Source of the DNA: Halomontanus rarus
Lineage (GTDB): Archaea; Halobacteriota; Halobacteria; Halobacteriales; Natrialbaceae
Direction: 5' to 3' (one strand)
Assembly (NCBI RefSeq): GCF_029338335.1
Contig: NZ_CP119796.1
Length of the DNA: 64,000 nt
A model generated the notes under the pieces. The model did no database searches. It had not been told where the DNA came from and was given only the letters and a program-made list of their open reading frames with translations. Position 1 is the first letter of the stretch. The number at the start of each line of letters is the position of its first letter. A program made the position numbers and the translations under genes. Shown piece by piece: positions 18,568 to 26,164 of this stretch.

Positions 18568-19716
18568 ATGGAAATCACAGACTACGAACTGTTCGAAGTA
18601 CCGCCGCGATGGCTCTTCCTGAAAGTAACCACCAGTGACGGCACCGTCGGCTGGGGGGAACCCGTCGTCGAAGGTCGCGCGAAGACGGTTCGCGCCGCGG
18701 TCGAGGAACTGATGGACAACTACCTGCTAGGCGAGGACCCGACGACCATCGAGGACCACTGGCAAGCGATGTACCGCGGCGGCTTCTACCGCGGCGGCCC
18801 CGTTCTGATGAGCGCCATCGCCGGCGTCGATCAGGCCCTCTGGGACATCAAAGGCAAGCAGTTCGGCGCCCCAGTGTACGACCTCCTCGGCGGCCCGGCC
18901 TGCGACCGCGTCCGCGTCTACCAGTGGATCGGGGGTGACCGACCCGCTGACGTCGGCGAAGCCGCCCGGGAGAAAGTCGACGCCGGGTTCACCGCGCTCA
19001 AGATGAACGGCACGCCCGAGATGCGCCGCGTGGACACCCCCGCCGCGGTCGCGGACGCCGTCGACCGACTGGCGACCGTCCGCGAGGCCGTCGGCCCCGA
19101 GGTCGACATCGGCGTCGACTTCCACGGTCGCGTCTCGAAACCGATGGCGAAGCGACTCGCCGTCGAACTCGAGCCCCACGAGCCGTTCTTCATCGAGGAA
19201 CCCGTCCTTCCCGAACACAACGACGCGCTGCCGGAGATTGCCTCTCGCACGTCGACGCCGATCGCGACGGGTGAGCGGATGTTCTCGCGCTGGGATTTCA
19301 AGGAGGTTTTCGAGCAGGGTACGGTGGACATCATCCAGCCCGATCTCTCCCACGCCGGCGGGATCAGCGAGGTCAAGAAGATCGCCACGATGGCCGAAGC
19401 GTACGACGTCGCGCTGGCACCGCACTGCCCGCTCGGCCCGATCGCGCTCGCGTCGTGTCTCCAGGTCGACGCCTGCACGCCGAACACGCTCATCCAGGAA
19501 CAGAGCCTCGACATCCACTACAACGAGGGCAGCGACGTCCTCGACTACCTGGTCGACCCGGCCGTCTTCGAGTACGAGGACGGCTACGTCGACCTCCCCG
19601 ACGCGCCGGGACTGGGTATCGAGGTCGACGAGGACGTCGTCCGCGAGCGCGCCGGCGAGGTAAACTGGCACAACCCCGTCTGGCGCCACGACGACGGTAG
19701 CGTCGCCGAGTGGTAG
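18568..19716 (+). CDS. dgoD: Galactonate/gluconate dehydratase, enolase superfamily (DgoD-like)
   Basis: The 382-residue length equals bacterial D-galactonate dehydratase and the motifs follow it from end to end: PPRWLFLKV, VGWGEPVVEGRA, YRGGFYRGGPVLMSAIAGVDQ, VDFHGRVSKPMAK (metal Asp and His), FIEEPVLPEH (metal Glu), ATGERMFSRWDFK (metal Glu), PDLSHAGGI, APHCPLGPIA (catalytic His) and the C-terminal NPVWRHDDGSVAEW. It removes water from a C6 sugar acid to give a 2-keto-3-deoxy acid. In haloarchaea related dehydratases act on gluconate in the Entner-Doudoroff route, so with gdh in this window gluconate is a sensible substrate, though sequence alone favours galactonate. Confidence 0.92.
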   Translation: MEITDYELFEVPPRWLFLKVTTSDGTVGWGEPVVEGRAKTVRAAVEELMDNYLLGEDPTTIEDHWQAMYRGGFYRGGPVLMSAIAGVDQALWDIKGKQFGAPVYDLLGGPACDRVRVYQWIGGDRPADVGEAAREKVDAGFTALKMNGTPEMRRVDTPAAVADAVDRLATVREAVGPEVDIGVDFHGRVSKPMAKRLAVELEPHEPFFIEEPVLPEHNDALPEIASRTSTPIATGERMFSRWDFKEVFEQGTVDIIQPDLSHAGGISEVKKIATMAEAYDVALAPHCPLGPIALASCLQVDACTPNTLIQEQSLDIHYNEGSDVLDYLVDPAVFEYEDGYVDLPDAPGLGIEVDEDVVRERAGEVNWHNPVWRHDDGSVAEW

Positions 19717-19846
19717 GCCGACGACCGACGACTTTTCAGCGCGCCCGACCGACGACCCACGACCCACGACCCACGACTTTTCAGCGCGCCCGACCGACGA
19801 CCCACGACCCACGGCACGACGAACGACACTCGAGGTTTCCGCGCCG
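19717..19846. repeat. 45-bp direct repeat, two copies, between convergent genes
   Basis: Two near-identical copies with a 45-bp period are centred on ACTTTTCAGCGCGCCCGACC, at 19731 and again at 19776, with CGACCCA satellites between and after them. They lie between the stop codons of the dehydratase and the acidic protein gene. The period keeps frame, but no gene uses it. A role in transcript ends is possible. Confidence 0.7.
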
Positions 19847-21139
19847 TCAGTTTCGCTTGGGCATCGTCGAGTGTCTCGTCGACCGGCCCATATCCGCCCG
19901 TTTCGACGGCGGCGGCGCCATCGTCGAGTATCGAGTCGAACCCCCACGGTTCTTCGACTGCGAGGACTCCGACGAGCCGAGACCGCCGAGTATCGACTCG
20001 TCCTCGCCCTCGCCTTCGTCTACCGCTTCTTCGTCCGCGTCCGCACTTTCGTCGACGTCCGCTTCCGAGTCGTCACCCACACCGACCGCCTCGAGTCGGT
20101 CACGCAGGCCGTGGACTTCCTCACCGAACCCGCCCAGTGCGGACTGCATCGTCGACTTCAACTGGTCCTCGAGGAACCCGTCTTCGTCACCGTCGCCGTC
20201 TTTGTCCCCGCTCCCCTCACCCTCCTCGTCCGAACCGGTAACTTCGTCGACGGCGTCAGCGACTGTCTCCGTCACCGACGACTCGTCGGTTTCAGACGAT
20301 CCCTCGTCGTCACCCTCCGCAGCCGCTTCCTCGTCCTCGCTGTCGTCCGAATCGGTTACCTGACTCACCGCATTTGCGACTGTCTCCGTCACCGACGACT
20401 CGTCACCGTCGGCTTCGTCTCCCTGTTCCTGTCCCTGTTCGTCCCCAGCCTCGACGGCGTCGGTCTCGTCCGCGGATGCGTCGGATTCGCCCGACTCGCT
20501 ATCCGCTTCGGTAGCACTCGAACTCGAGCCGGCGACCTCACTCACGGCGTCCGCAACGGTTTCGGTGATCGACGAGTCGTCCGCCTCCTCGGTGTCGTCT
20601 GGCGGCGCTTCGTCTCCGCCTTCGTCTACGTCGCCCTCGCCCTCGCCCTCGTCTTCGTCGCTTTCGTCCGACGACTCCGCCGCCGCATCGCTCTCGTCAC
20701 TCGCTTCGGAATCCGACTTTTCCGCCACCCGTTCGGAGTCGGAGCCACCGGCATCCTCGATCGCGCCTCGAAGCGCAGCAACGGCCTCTCGAACGTCACC
20801 GTCGTCGCCCGTCTGTCCGTCCAGTTTCGCCAGTTTCAACAGCACACGGAGGTCTTCGACGCGTTCCTGATCACCCCTCGCGATCGCCTCGGGGAGCGAC
20901 GCCGGTTCGCTTCCGTCGGGCAACTCTCCGAGACCGAGCGCCTCGAGGATGTCCCGAGAGTTCTCGCTCTGGATCAAATCGTTCGCATCCGCTGCGGCCG
21001 TCAACAGGTCGGCCTCCTCGAGCGCCTCCATCAACTCGTCTTCCTCGGCTTCGTCCGGCGGTGGCACGGACTCGACCGCCGATTTTGCCCGGGTCAATAA
21101 CTCGTTCACTCGATCGTCGATGTGTTCGGTTTCACTCAT
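19847..21139 (-). CDS. Acidic low-complexity cluster protein with helical N-terminus and basic C-terminal tail
   Basis: I do not recognise a named family. The 430 residues divide into a helical N-terminal part (1-115: ELLTRAKSAVESV, DILEALGLGELP, RVLLKLAKLDGQ), a long Asp/Glu/Ser/Ala stretch containing three copies of a helical motif of the form SSVTETVADAV followed by S-VTGSD, a short amphipathic section (DQLKSTMQSALGGFGEEV), more acid, and finally a basic end with two related motifs STRYSTM and STRHSTM just before the stop. The middle is surely disordered. It is the last gene of the four-gene acidic cluster, 136 bp after the previous one. Confidence 0.75.
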   Translation of the reverse strand: MSETEHIDDRVNELLTRAKSAVESVPPPDEAEEDELMEALEEADLLTAAADANDLIQSENSRDILEALGLGELPDGSEPASLPEAIARGDQERVEDLRVLLKLAKLDGQTGDDGDVREAVAALRGAIEDAGGSDSERVAEKSDSEASDESDAAAESSDESDEDEGEGEGDVDEGGDEAPPDDTEEADDSSITETVADAVSEVAGSSSSATEADSESGESDASADETDAVEAGDEQGQEQGDEADGDESSVTETVANAVSQVTDSDDSEDEEAAAEGDDEGSSETDESSVTETVADAVDEVTGSDEEGEGSGDKDGDGDEDGFLEDQLKSTMQSALGGFGEEVHGLRDRLEAVGVGDDSEADVDESADADEEAVDEGEGEDESILGGLGSSESSQSKNRGGSTRYSTMAPPPSKRADMGRSTRHSTMPKRN

Positions 21140-21275
21140 GGTATCCCGTATCGCGTTGGACCGTCGGCCCGGTCTGAGCCGGGCACCACCTCTCGGTTGT
21201 GCCGTTCGATGGTCGTCGTTCGAGCGCCGCTCGGCCGACCGCGGAGGGAGCTACCGAGACGACGCCCATTCACGC

Positions 21276-22094
21276 TCACTCCGCTTCGGCTTCGGGTTCG
21301 CCGTTGGAGTTCGAGTTGGCGTCCGACTCCGACTCCGACTCGCTCTCGTCTCCGGCGACCGTCTCGACGATCTCCTCGGTCATCTCCTCGCGACTGAGAT
21401 TCGCCTTCACACCGACGTCTTTGGCGACCGACTGGAGATCACGGTAGGACATGACCTCGAGGAGATCCTCGAGAGTGTCCCGTCTGACCCCCTCGAGATC
21501 TGCCGCCTCGAGGGCGGTTTCCTCCTCCTCCTCTTTCTCTTCCCCTTCGGCTTCACCGTCTCCTTCGCTCTCGGATTCGTCCGCTTCGTCTTCACTCTCC
21601 TCGCCCGCTTCGTCCTCACCCTCGTCGGACTCGAGCATATCCGGCGTCGCATCGTCTACGCGCTCCGTAATCCCGCGATCGGACTCTGACTCGGCCTCAC
21701 CTTCGTCGCCCTCCGCCGGGATCACCTCGCTCAACTGGTCACCGATCCCGTCCTCGTCACCGATGCTTTGGAGCATCGTGACGAGTGATTCGCGGCCGTC
21801 CATTCCGCCGAACGCCGTTCGAACACCGTCTCGAATCGCTCGCTTGACTTCCTCGCCGAACTCCTCGCGGTCGACGTCGTTCTCGAGACTCGAGGCGAGC
21901 GCGTCGTGGACGTTTCCGCCGACTTCTTCGCCGAGTCGGCGGCCGAACGACGCGCCGAACTCCCTGCCGACTGCCGCGCCGATTTCGCCCGCGTCTAGTT
22001 GGTCTTCGATCGACCCGCCCCCGAGGAGGTCGCTCGTGTCGAGCTGGTCGGTGACCTCCTCGGTGACGATCTTCGCGAGGTCGGTGTCACTCAT
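21276..22094 (-). CDS. Glycine-zipper acidic protein with SAP/Rho-N-like C-terminus
   Basis: The start is ATG 22094, backed by a GAGGTG ribosome site six bases upstream; 272 residues. Residues 39-59 form a period-4 glycine zipper (Gly39, 43, 47, 51, 55, 59: GAAVGREFGASFGRRLGEEVG), a pattern for close helix packing. Helical segments follow (DREEFGEEVKRAIRDGVRTA), then an Asp/Glu/Ser stretch, then a compact helical domain (DTLEDLLEVMSYRDLQSVAK, LSREEMTEEIVETVAG) that looks like a SAP or Rho-N type helix-loop-helix fold, often nucleic-acid binding. It ends in a Ser-Glu/Asp/Asn repeat tail. Paralogous in its zipper to the next gene upstream. Function unknown. Confidence 0.75.
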   Translation of the reverse strand: MSDTDLAKIVTEEVTDQLDTSDLLGGGSIEDQLDAGEIGAAVGREFGASFGRRLGEEVGGNVHDALASSLENDVDREEFGEEVKRAIRDGVRTAFGGMDGRESLVTMLQSIGDEDGIGDQLSEVIPAEGDEGEAESESDRGITERVDDATPDMLESDEGEDEAGEESEDEADESESEGDGEAEGEEKEEEEETALEAADLEGVRRDTLEDLLEVMSYRDLQSVAKDVGVKANLSREEMTEEIVETVAGDESESESESDANSNSNGEPEAEAE

Positions 22095-22198
22095 CGCACC
22101 CACCTCGGGATTGGGCTCTCACTGGTGTTCGAAGCGGTTCTCGCGTTCGAGGGCGGTCGATCACCGCGTTCGATCCGATGAGTGTGCAACGCATCGGT

Positions 22199-22777
22199 CT
22201 AGTCCGAGTCACCGTCCTCGTCGTCCGAGTCGTCCGCCTGTTCGTCGCTCGATTCGCTCTCGCTCGTTTCCCCTCCGTCTCCGTCACCGCCGTCTCCGGC
22301 GTCCGTCCCTTCGTCCTCCCCGCCCTCGGCGTCACTCTCTTCGCTCTCAGCCTCGCTCTCGCTTTCACCCTCTTCGTCCTCCTCGTCAGCAGTCTCCTCG
22401 TCTCCATCTCCGTCTCCGTCATCTTCACCGTCACCGTCGTCTTCGTCGCTCGCTTCCTCGTCTCCGTCGTCGGTGCCGTCGTCTTCCTCCTCACTCTCCG
22501 ACTCGAGATCCGCGTCACCCTCGTCCTCGCTCGAGAGGAACTCGTCGATCAGTGCATCGCCGACCGTCCGGCCGACGGTCTCACCGAGCTTTCGACCGAC
22601 GATCTCACCGACCATACCGCCGATGGCTGCACCGAGGTTCTGATCCTCGTCGATCTCGCCTTCCCATTCAGTTCCCTCGAGCAACTCGCCGATATCGATC
22701 GAGTTGGCCAGTTCCTCGTAGTCGATCCGCTGAAGCATCGACTCACTACTCGAATCACTACTCGAATCACTACTCAT
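22199..22777 (-). CDS. Glycine-zipper acidic protein, short paralogue
   Basis: A 192-residue protein. A Ser/Asp leader coded by three 12-bp repeats is followed by a helical part (ML-QRIDYEELANSIDIGELL) and a perfect period-4 glycine zipper at Gly49, 53, 57, 61, 65, 69 and 73. Residues after about 80 are almost only Asp, Glu, Ser, Gly and Thr. The zipper strongly resembles that in the neighbouring 272-residue protein, so the two are paralogues with different tails. Its ATG overlaps the stop of the gene upstream (ATGA), showing they form an operon. A downstream ATG at 22738 is an alternative start. No known function. Confidence 0.72.
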   Translation of the reverse strand: MSSDSSSDSSSESMLQRIDYEELANSIDIGELLEGTEWEGEIDEDQNLGAAIGGMVGEIVGRKLGETVGRTVGDALIDEFLSSEDEGDADLESESEEEDDGTDDGDEEASDEDDGDGEDDGDGDGDEETADEEDEEGESESEAESEESDAEGGEDEGTDAGDGGDGDGGETSESESSDEQADDSDDEDGDSD

Positions 22778-23913
22778 GATTCTGCCTCCGTCTGCTGCTG
22801 TGATTCGGATTGGGCTTGCGAATCGCCCTCGTCCGATTCGGTCTCCTGGTCACTCCCCGACCGACTCATCTGATCGAGCACCTGCTTGATCACCTGTCGA
22901 ACGACCTCCGCGACGATCCTCTCGAGCGGAAGGTTCGAAATCGCGTCCTTGATCTTCTCGCCGAAGAAGTTCTTTACGCCGGCCAGTTTCTTCCGGATGA
23001 AGCCGACCACTCGCGAGACGATCGGGATACCACCGCTGGCTTCTTCGTCCTCTTCCTCTCCCTCTCCTTCTCCGTCTTCACCCTCGTCCTCGGCTTCACT
23101 TTCTTCGGATTCGTCGCCCGTCAGGGAGGGGAAAGAAGGCAGCGAAGGGAGCATTCCCTTGAGTTTGTCCCAGAGACCGCCGAGTTTGTCCGTCACGGCG
23201 TCGAGCGGCGACTTGGCGAGACTGTCGAGCAGGCCGGTCACTGCCGACAGGAGATTCCCGAGTAGGTTGTTGTCCCCGGGACGGGCCGACACGTCGAGGG
23301 TTACTTCGTCGAGGTGAACCTCGAGTCCGAGCAAGTCGAGCGCCAGTCCGTCGAGGTCGAGGTGGAGGACGCCGGTCGCTTCGTCGCCTTCGTAGACCTG
23401 TTCTGCGCCGCCGCTGTGGACGCCTTCCGCGTCCTCGTCTTCTTCCGCTATCTCCTCTTCGTCCTCCGCTTCCTCTTCGTCCTCGCCTTCTTCCTCCGCT
23501 TCCTCTTCGTCCTCGCCTTCTTCCTCCGCTTCCTCTTCGTCCTCGCCTTCTTCCTCCGCCTCCTCTTCGCCCTCGGTTTCCGCTTCAGTCTCTTCGCCTT
23601 CGTCCTCGGCTTCTTCCTCCGCTTCCTCTTCGCCCTCTCCCTCGGCCTCGGATTCGTCGTCCGACGCCTCCGTTTCCGAGTCTTCGGCCTCCGATTCCTC
23701 CGCTTCTTCTCCTTCTTCGTCTTGTTTCTCTTGTTCGACTGCTTCACCACCGTCGGTCAGAATCCGCCGTGAGCGATTCGATTCGTCGACATCCGAGTCC
23801 GGGTCCGAGTTCGACCTCGTTCGCACACGACCGAGTTCTTCGGCGTCGGCGGGCCGTGATAGTACGAAATCGACACTGTCACCACCGTTATCATCTTTTG
23901 TGCGATCTCCCAT
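22774..23913 (-). CDS. Acidic cluster protein with an LGL/NLLGNLL beta-type domain
   Basis: First gene of the acidic operon, 379 residues. After a polar leader, residues 55-165 are nearly pure Glu/Asp/Ala/Gly with a 10-residue repeat (GEDEEEAEEE). Then comes a hydrophobic domain at about 178-235: HLDLDGLALDLLGLEVHL, VTLDVSARPG, NNLLGNLLSAVTGLLD. From memory this pattern also occurs in exported bacterial proteins of unknown function, yet no signal peptide is present here. A second folded part near 310-360 is an amphipathic basic helix array (FIRKKLAGVKNFFGEKIKDAI, then RIVAEVVRQVIKQVLDQM). The end is Ser/Gln/Glu-rich. Its stop overlaps the next gene's start. Function unknown. Confidence 0.75.
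   Translation of the reverse strand: MGDRTKDDNGGDSVDFVLSRPADAEELGRVRTRSNSDPDSDVDESNRSRRILTDGGEAVEQEKQDEEGEEAEESEAEDSETEASDDESEAEGEGEEEAEEEAEDEGEETEAETEGEEEAEEEGEDEEEAEEEGEDEEEAEEEGEDEEEAEDEEEIAEEDEDAEGVHSGGAEQVYEGDEATGVLHLDLDGLALDLLGLEVHLDEVTLDVSARPGDNNLLGNLLSAVTGLLDSLAKSPLDAVTDKLGGLWDKLKGMLPSLPSFPSLTGDESEESEAEDEGEDGEGEGEEEDEEASGGIPIVSRVVGFIRKKLAGVKNFFGEKIKDAISNLPLERIVAEVVRQVIKQVLDQMSRSGSDQETESDEGDSQAQSESQQQTEAES
23461..23570 (-). repeat. 30-bp in-frame tandem repeat
   Basis: About 3.5 copies of a 30-bp unit (TTCCTCCGCTTCCTCTTCGT plus CCTCGCCTTC on the + strand) encode the 10-residue acidic repeat inside the LGL-domain protein. Copies are almost identical, so copy number could vary between strains without breaking the frame. 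Confidence 0.8.
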
Positions 23914-24104
23914 AGCTCAAAACCAATACGTTCCACGAGAGACCGCAGTGTGGTAGTTTGGCTTGCATGTGCGATAATCCCGGCGCTGAAACGGTTAATC
24001 CGATATTTTCCAGACCTGGCTCTCGTTCCGGCGCTCCGCGTCTCGAGACGCCACCCTGTCCGTTCGACTTGTAAGGTGAACGTACAACAACCGACCACTC
24101 GAGA

Positions 24105-25160
24105 CTACCGCTCACCCCCGAACCGAGCGTGCTCGAGTCGGTAACCGTCCGCCGTCGGCTTCACGTCGTCGACGGCGTACAGCGAGAGCTCACGCTCCAT
24201 CTTCGTCACTACCGGCACGTCGTAGTGCTCGGCTCGATACTCGAGGTCGTCCCCGGCCTCCCGACGATCGGCGACGAACGACCGATGGGACTCCAGACGC
24301 GTCCGAGCGATCGACCGCGAGAGGTCCGGCACGTTTGCGACGCGCTCGTCGAACACCGAGACGAACTCGGACTCGAGTTCGCACCCGATCGAGTCCCGTC
24401 CGGCGCACATCGCCGCCAGCGATGTCGTTCCGGTCCCCCAGAAGGGGTCGAGCACGGTATCGCCGTACGTCGAGTACATACAGATGAGCCGGTAGGGAAT
24501 CTCGAGCGGGTAAGCTGCGGATCGGTCCCGGAGGTCGTCGTCGTCGCTCTCCAGGGACTGCAACTGGCCGCGAACGTCGGTCCAGACGTCGGTGAACCAG
24601 CGGTTGCGCTCCTCCCAGAAGTACGCGGCCTCGTACCGACAGTCGGCACCGGCTTCGAACGAGCGACTCTCCCCGCTCTTGCGGAAGATCAGGACGTACT
24701 CGTGTTCTAAGGTGACGTAGGCGTTCGGCGGGATCATCCCGCTGCCCATGAACTTCGCCGCGCTATTCGCAGGTTTTCGCCAGAGGATATCGGGCAACGG
24801 GTCGAACCCGCGCTCCGTGAACGCCTCGAGGATCCGCGCGTGATTCGGATAGACGCGAAAACTGCCGTCGACCGTCCGAGTGGCGTCGCCGACGTTGACA
24901 CAGGCGATGCCGCCGTCGGTGAGGACTCGCGAAATTTCGTCCCAGACGCGATCGAGTTGAGCGTGCATCGCGTCGAAGGCCGCCCGCCCGTCACCGGCCT
25001 CGAGCGCCGCTTCGATGTCCGCGTCGAGGTCGACGAAGAGGTCGTCCCACAGTTCGATCATGGGGTACGGCGGCGACGTGACGACGAGTTCGACCGAGTC
25101 GTCGGCGACCGCAGAGAGGTCCCGCGAGTCGCCGACGATGACGCGATGCGTCGTATCCAT
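24105..25160 (-). CDS. Orphan site-specific DNA methyltransferase (TSPPY type)
   Basis: From ATG 25160 (MDTTHRVIVGD) the product is 351 residues. TSPPY at residues 28-32 is the catalytic motif IV, and DPFWGTGTTSLAA near 235-248 is the SAM-binding motif I, so order is IV then I, the beta class of amino-methyltransferases that modify adenine N6 or cytosine N4. Target-recognition material lies between (WRKPANSAAKFMGSGMIPPN). No restriction endonuclease is adjacent, so it is a solitary enzyme. It may be the haloarchaeal CTAG N4-cytosine methylase known as Zim, judged by conservation and size; specificity is not readable here. Confidence 0.88.
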   Translation of the reverse strand: MDTTHRVIVGDSRDLSAVADDSVELVVTSPPYPMIELWDDLFVDLDADIEAALEAGDGRAAFDAMHAQLDRVWDEISRVLTDGGIACVNVGDATRTVDGSFRVYPNHARILEAFTERGFDPLPDILWRKPANSAAKFMGSGMIPPNAYVTLEHEYVLIFRKSGESRSFEAGADCRYEAAYFWEERNRWFTDVWTDVRGQLQSLESDDDDLRDRSAAYPLEIPYRLICMYSTYGDTVLDPFWGTGTTSLAAMCAGRDSIGCELESEFVSVFDERVANVPDLSRSIARTRLESHRSFVADRREAGDDLEYRAEHYDVPVVTKMERELSLYAVDDVKPTADGYRLEHARFGGER

Positions 25161-25396
25161 TGTGACAAACTGTCGCTGTCTGCGCCTTAGCAATTGCGGT
25201 GGGAGTGTCAGATCGCTCGTCCACCAGCGGACGTGGGGACGGCGGAACGTATGACGGCCGATTTTTCGGCTTGCGCAGAACAGAGATATCGACGCCACCG
25301 CATCCGTGAGTCCGTTACGAATCCGAACTTCGCCGGCCGTCGACCGGTGTTCGCCTCTCGAGACGCGGAGTTCCAATTTCCGGTTTCGACTACTGT

Positions 25397-25996
25397 TTAT
25401 TCTTCTTCCTCTTCCTCTTCCTCTTCGTCCTGCTCAGCTTCCGCTTCCTCCTCGTCTTCGCTTTCGGCTTCCGTTTCCTCCGCTTCCCCCTCCGCTTCCT
25501 CCTCGCCCTCGTCTTCGTCGGACACCGCCGTTTCGAACTCCTCGATCGGCTCCCACTCGTCCTCCTCGGACGATTGCATGCGACGGCGAGCGAACGCGAC
25601 CGCGGCGACGATTCCGACGCCGATGAGAATCCGTCGAAGCCAGCTTCCGGACGATCCGTCGGCGGTTTCGGACTCGAGGGCCCCGCCCATCTCGTCGCTT
25701 GAGTCCTCGTCGTCGCCGGTAACCTCGTCGATGATTTCGGGTTCCTCGACCGACTCGAGAGAGACGTCTTCAGCGCCGAAGTCTGTCTCCCTGCTGCCAA
25801 GCAAATAACCCGCGGCGGCGCCGAGGCCGACGAGTGCGCCCGCCAGCGGGAGCGTTCGGCCGCCGGACGAACCCCCTTCGGCCTCGTCGACGGCTTCGAC
25901 GATGACGTCCCGTAGCGGGGTGTCCATTCCCTTCTCGACTGCCTCTCTCACGACGTACTCCGACAGGGTTCGATCCTGTTGTTCCTTTGCAGGCAT
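25397..25996 (-). CDS. Two-TM protein with long acidic C-terminal tail
   Basis: The start is ATG 25996 (MPAKEQQDRTLSEYVVREAV), preceded at about 30 bp by a TATA-like ACTATTTAC; 199 residues. A short helical head is followed by a glycine-rich hydrophobic segment (LAGALVGLGAAAGYLLG, residues about 50-66), an acidic loop, and a second hydrophobic helix (ILIGVGIVAAVAFARRR, about 122-138). The last 55 residues are Glu/Asp/Ala-rich, ending in consecutive Glu. It resembles the acidic cluster downstream in composition and shares its strand, and may belong to the same physiological group. No known family is recognised. Confidence 0.72.
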   Translation of the reverse strand: MPAKEQQDRTLSEYVVREAVEKGMDTPLRDVIVEAVDEAEGGSSGGRTLPLAGALVGLGAAAGYLLGSRETDFGAEDVSLESVEEPEIIDEVTGDDEDSSDEMGGALESETADGSSGSWLRRILIGVGIVAAVAFARRRMQSSEEDEWEPIEEFETAVSDEDEGEEEAEGEAEETEAESEDEEEAEAEQDEEEEEEEEE

Positions 25997-26164
25997 ATTA
26001 CGGTCGACCACATCACTGTAAATAGTTCTGTCCACAGTTTCAATCTGTTTGATAGATTAGGAACGCGATATGCACTGGTTACGGTCCCGGTTCTGGTGAC
26101 GAAATACGATGTTAATTCCGGGTAGTAGCATCGGCGCCTAAGTGCTCGCTGAAGAGCTGTTCCC

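Noticed and set aside
18727..19947. 406-codon minus-strand frame opposite the dehydratase
   Set aside because: It is a shadow of the conserved dgoD-type gene and runs through the 45-bp repeats as non-haloarchaeal sequence.
23461..23570. CRISPR-like repeat array
   Set aside because: The 30-bp units are contiguous without spacers and encode an acidic peptide repeat within a gene.
19847..23913. Gas-vesicle (gvp) gene cluster
   Set aside because: Acidic proteins in an operon suggested it, but no GvpA, GvpN or GvpF/L-type motif is present in any of the four proteins.
24105..25160. Restriction-modification system
   Set aside because: Only a methyltransferase is present; neither neighbour resembles a restriction endonuclease or specificity subunit.
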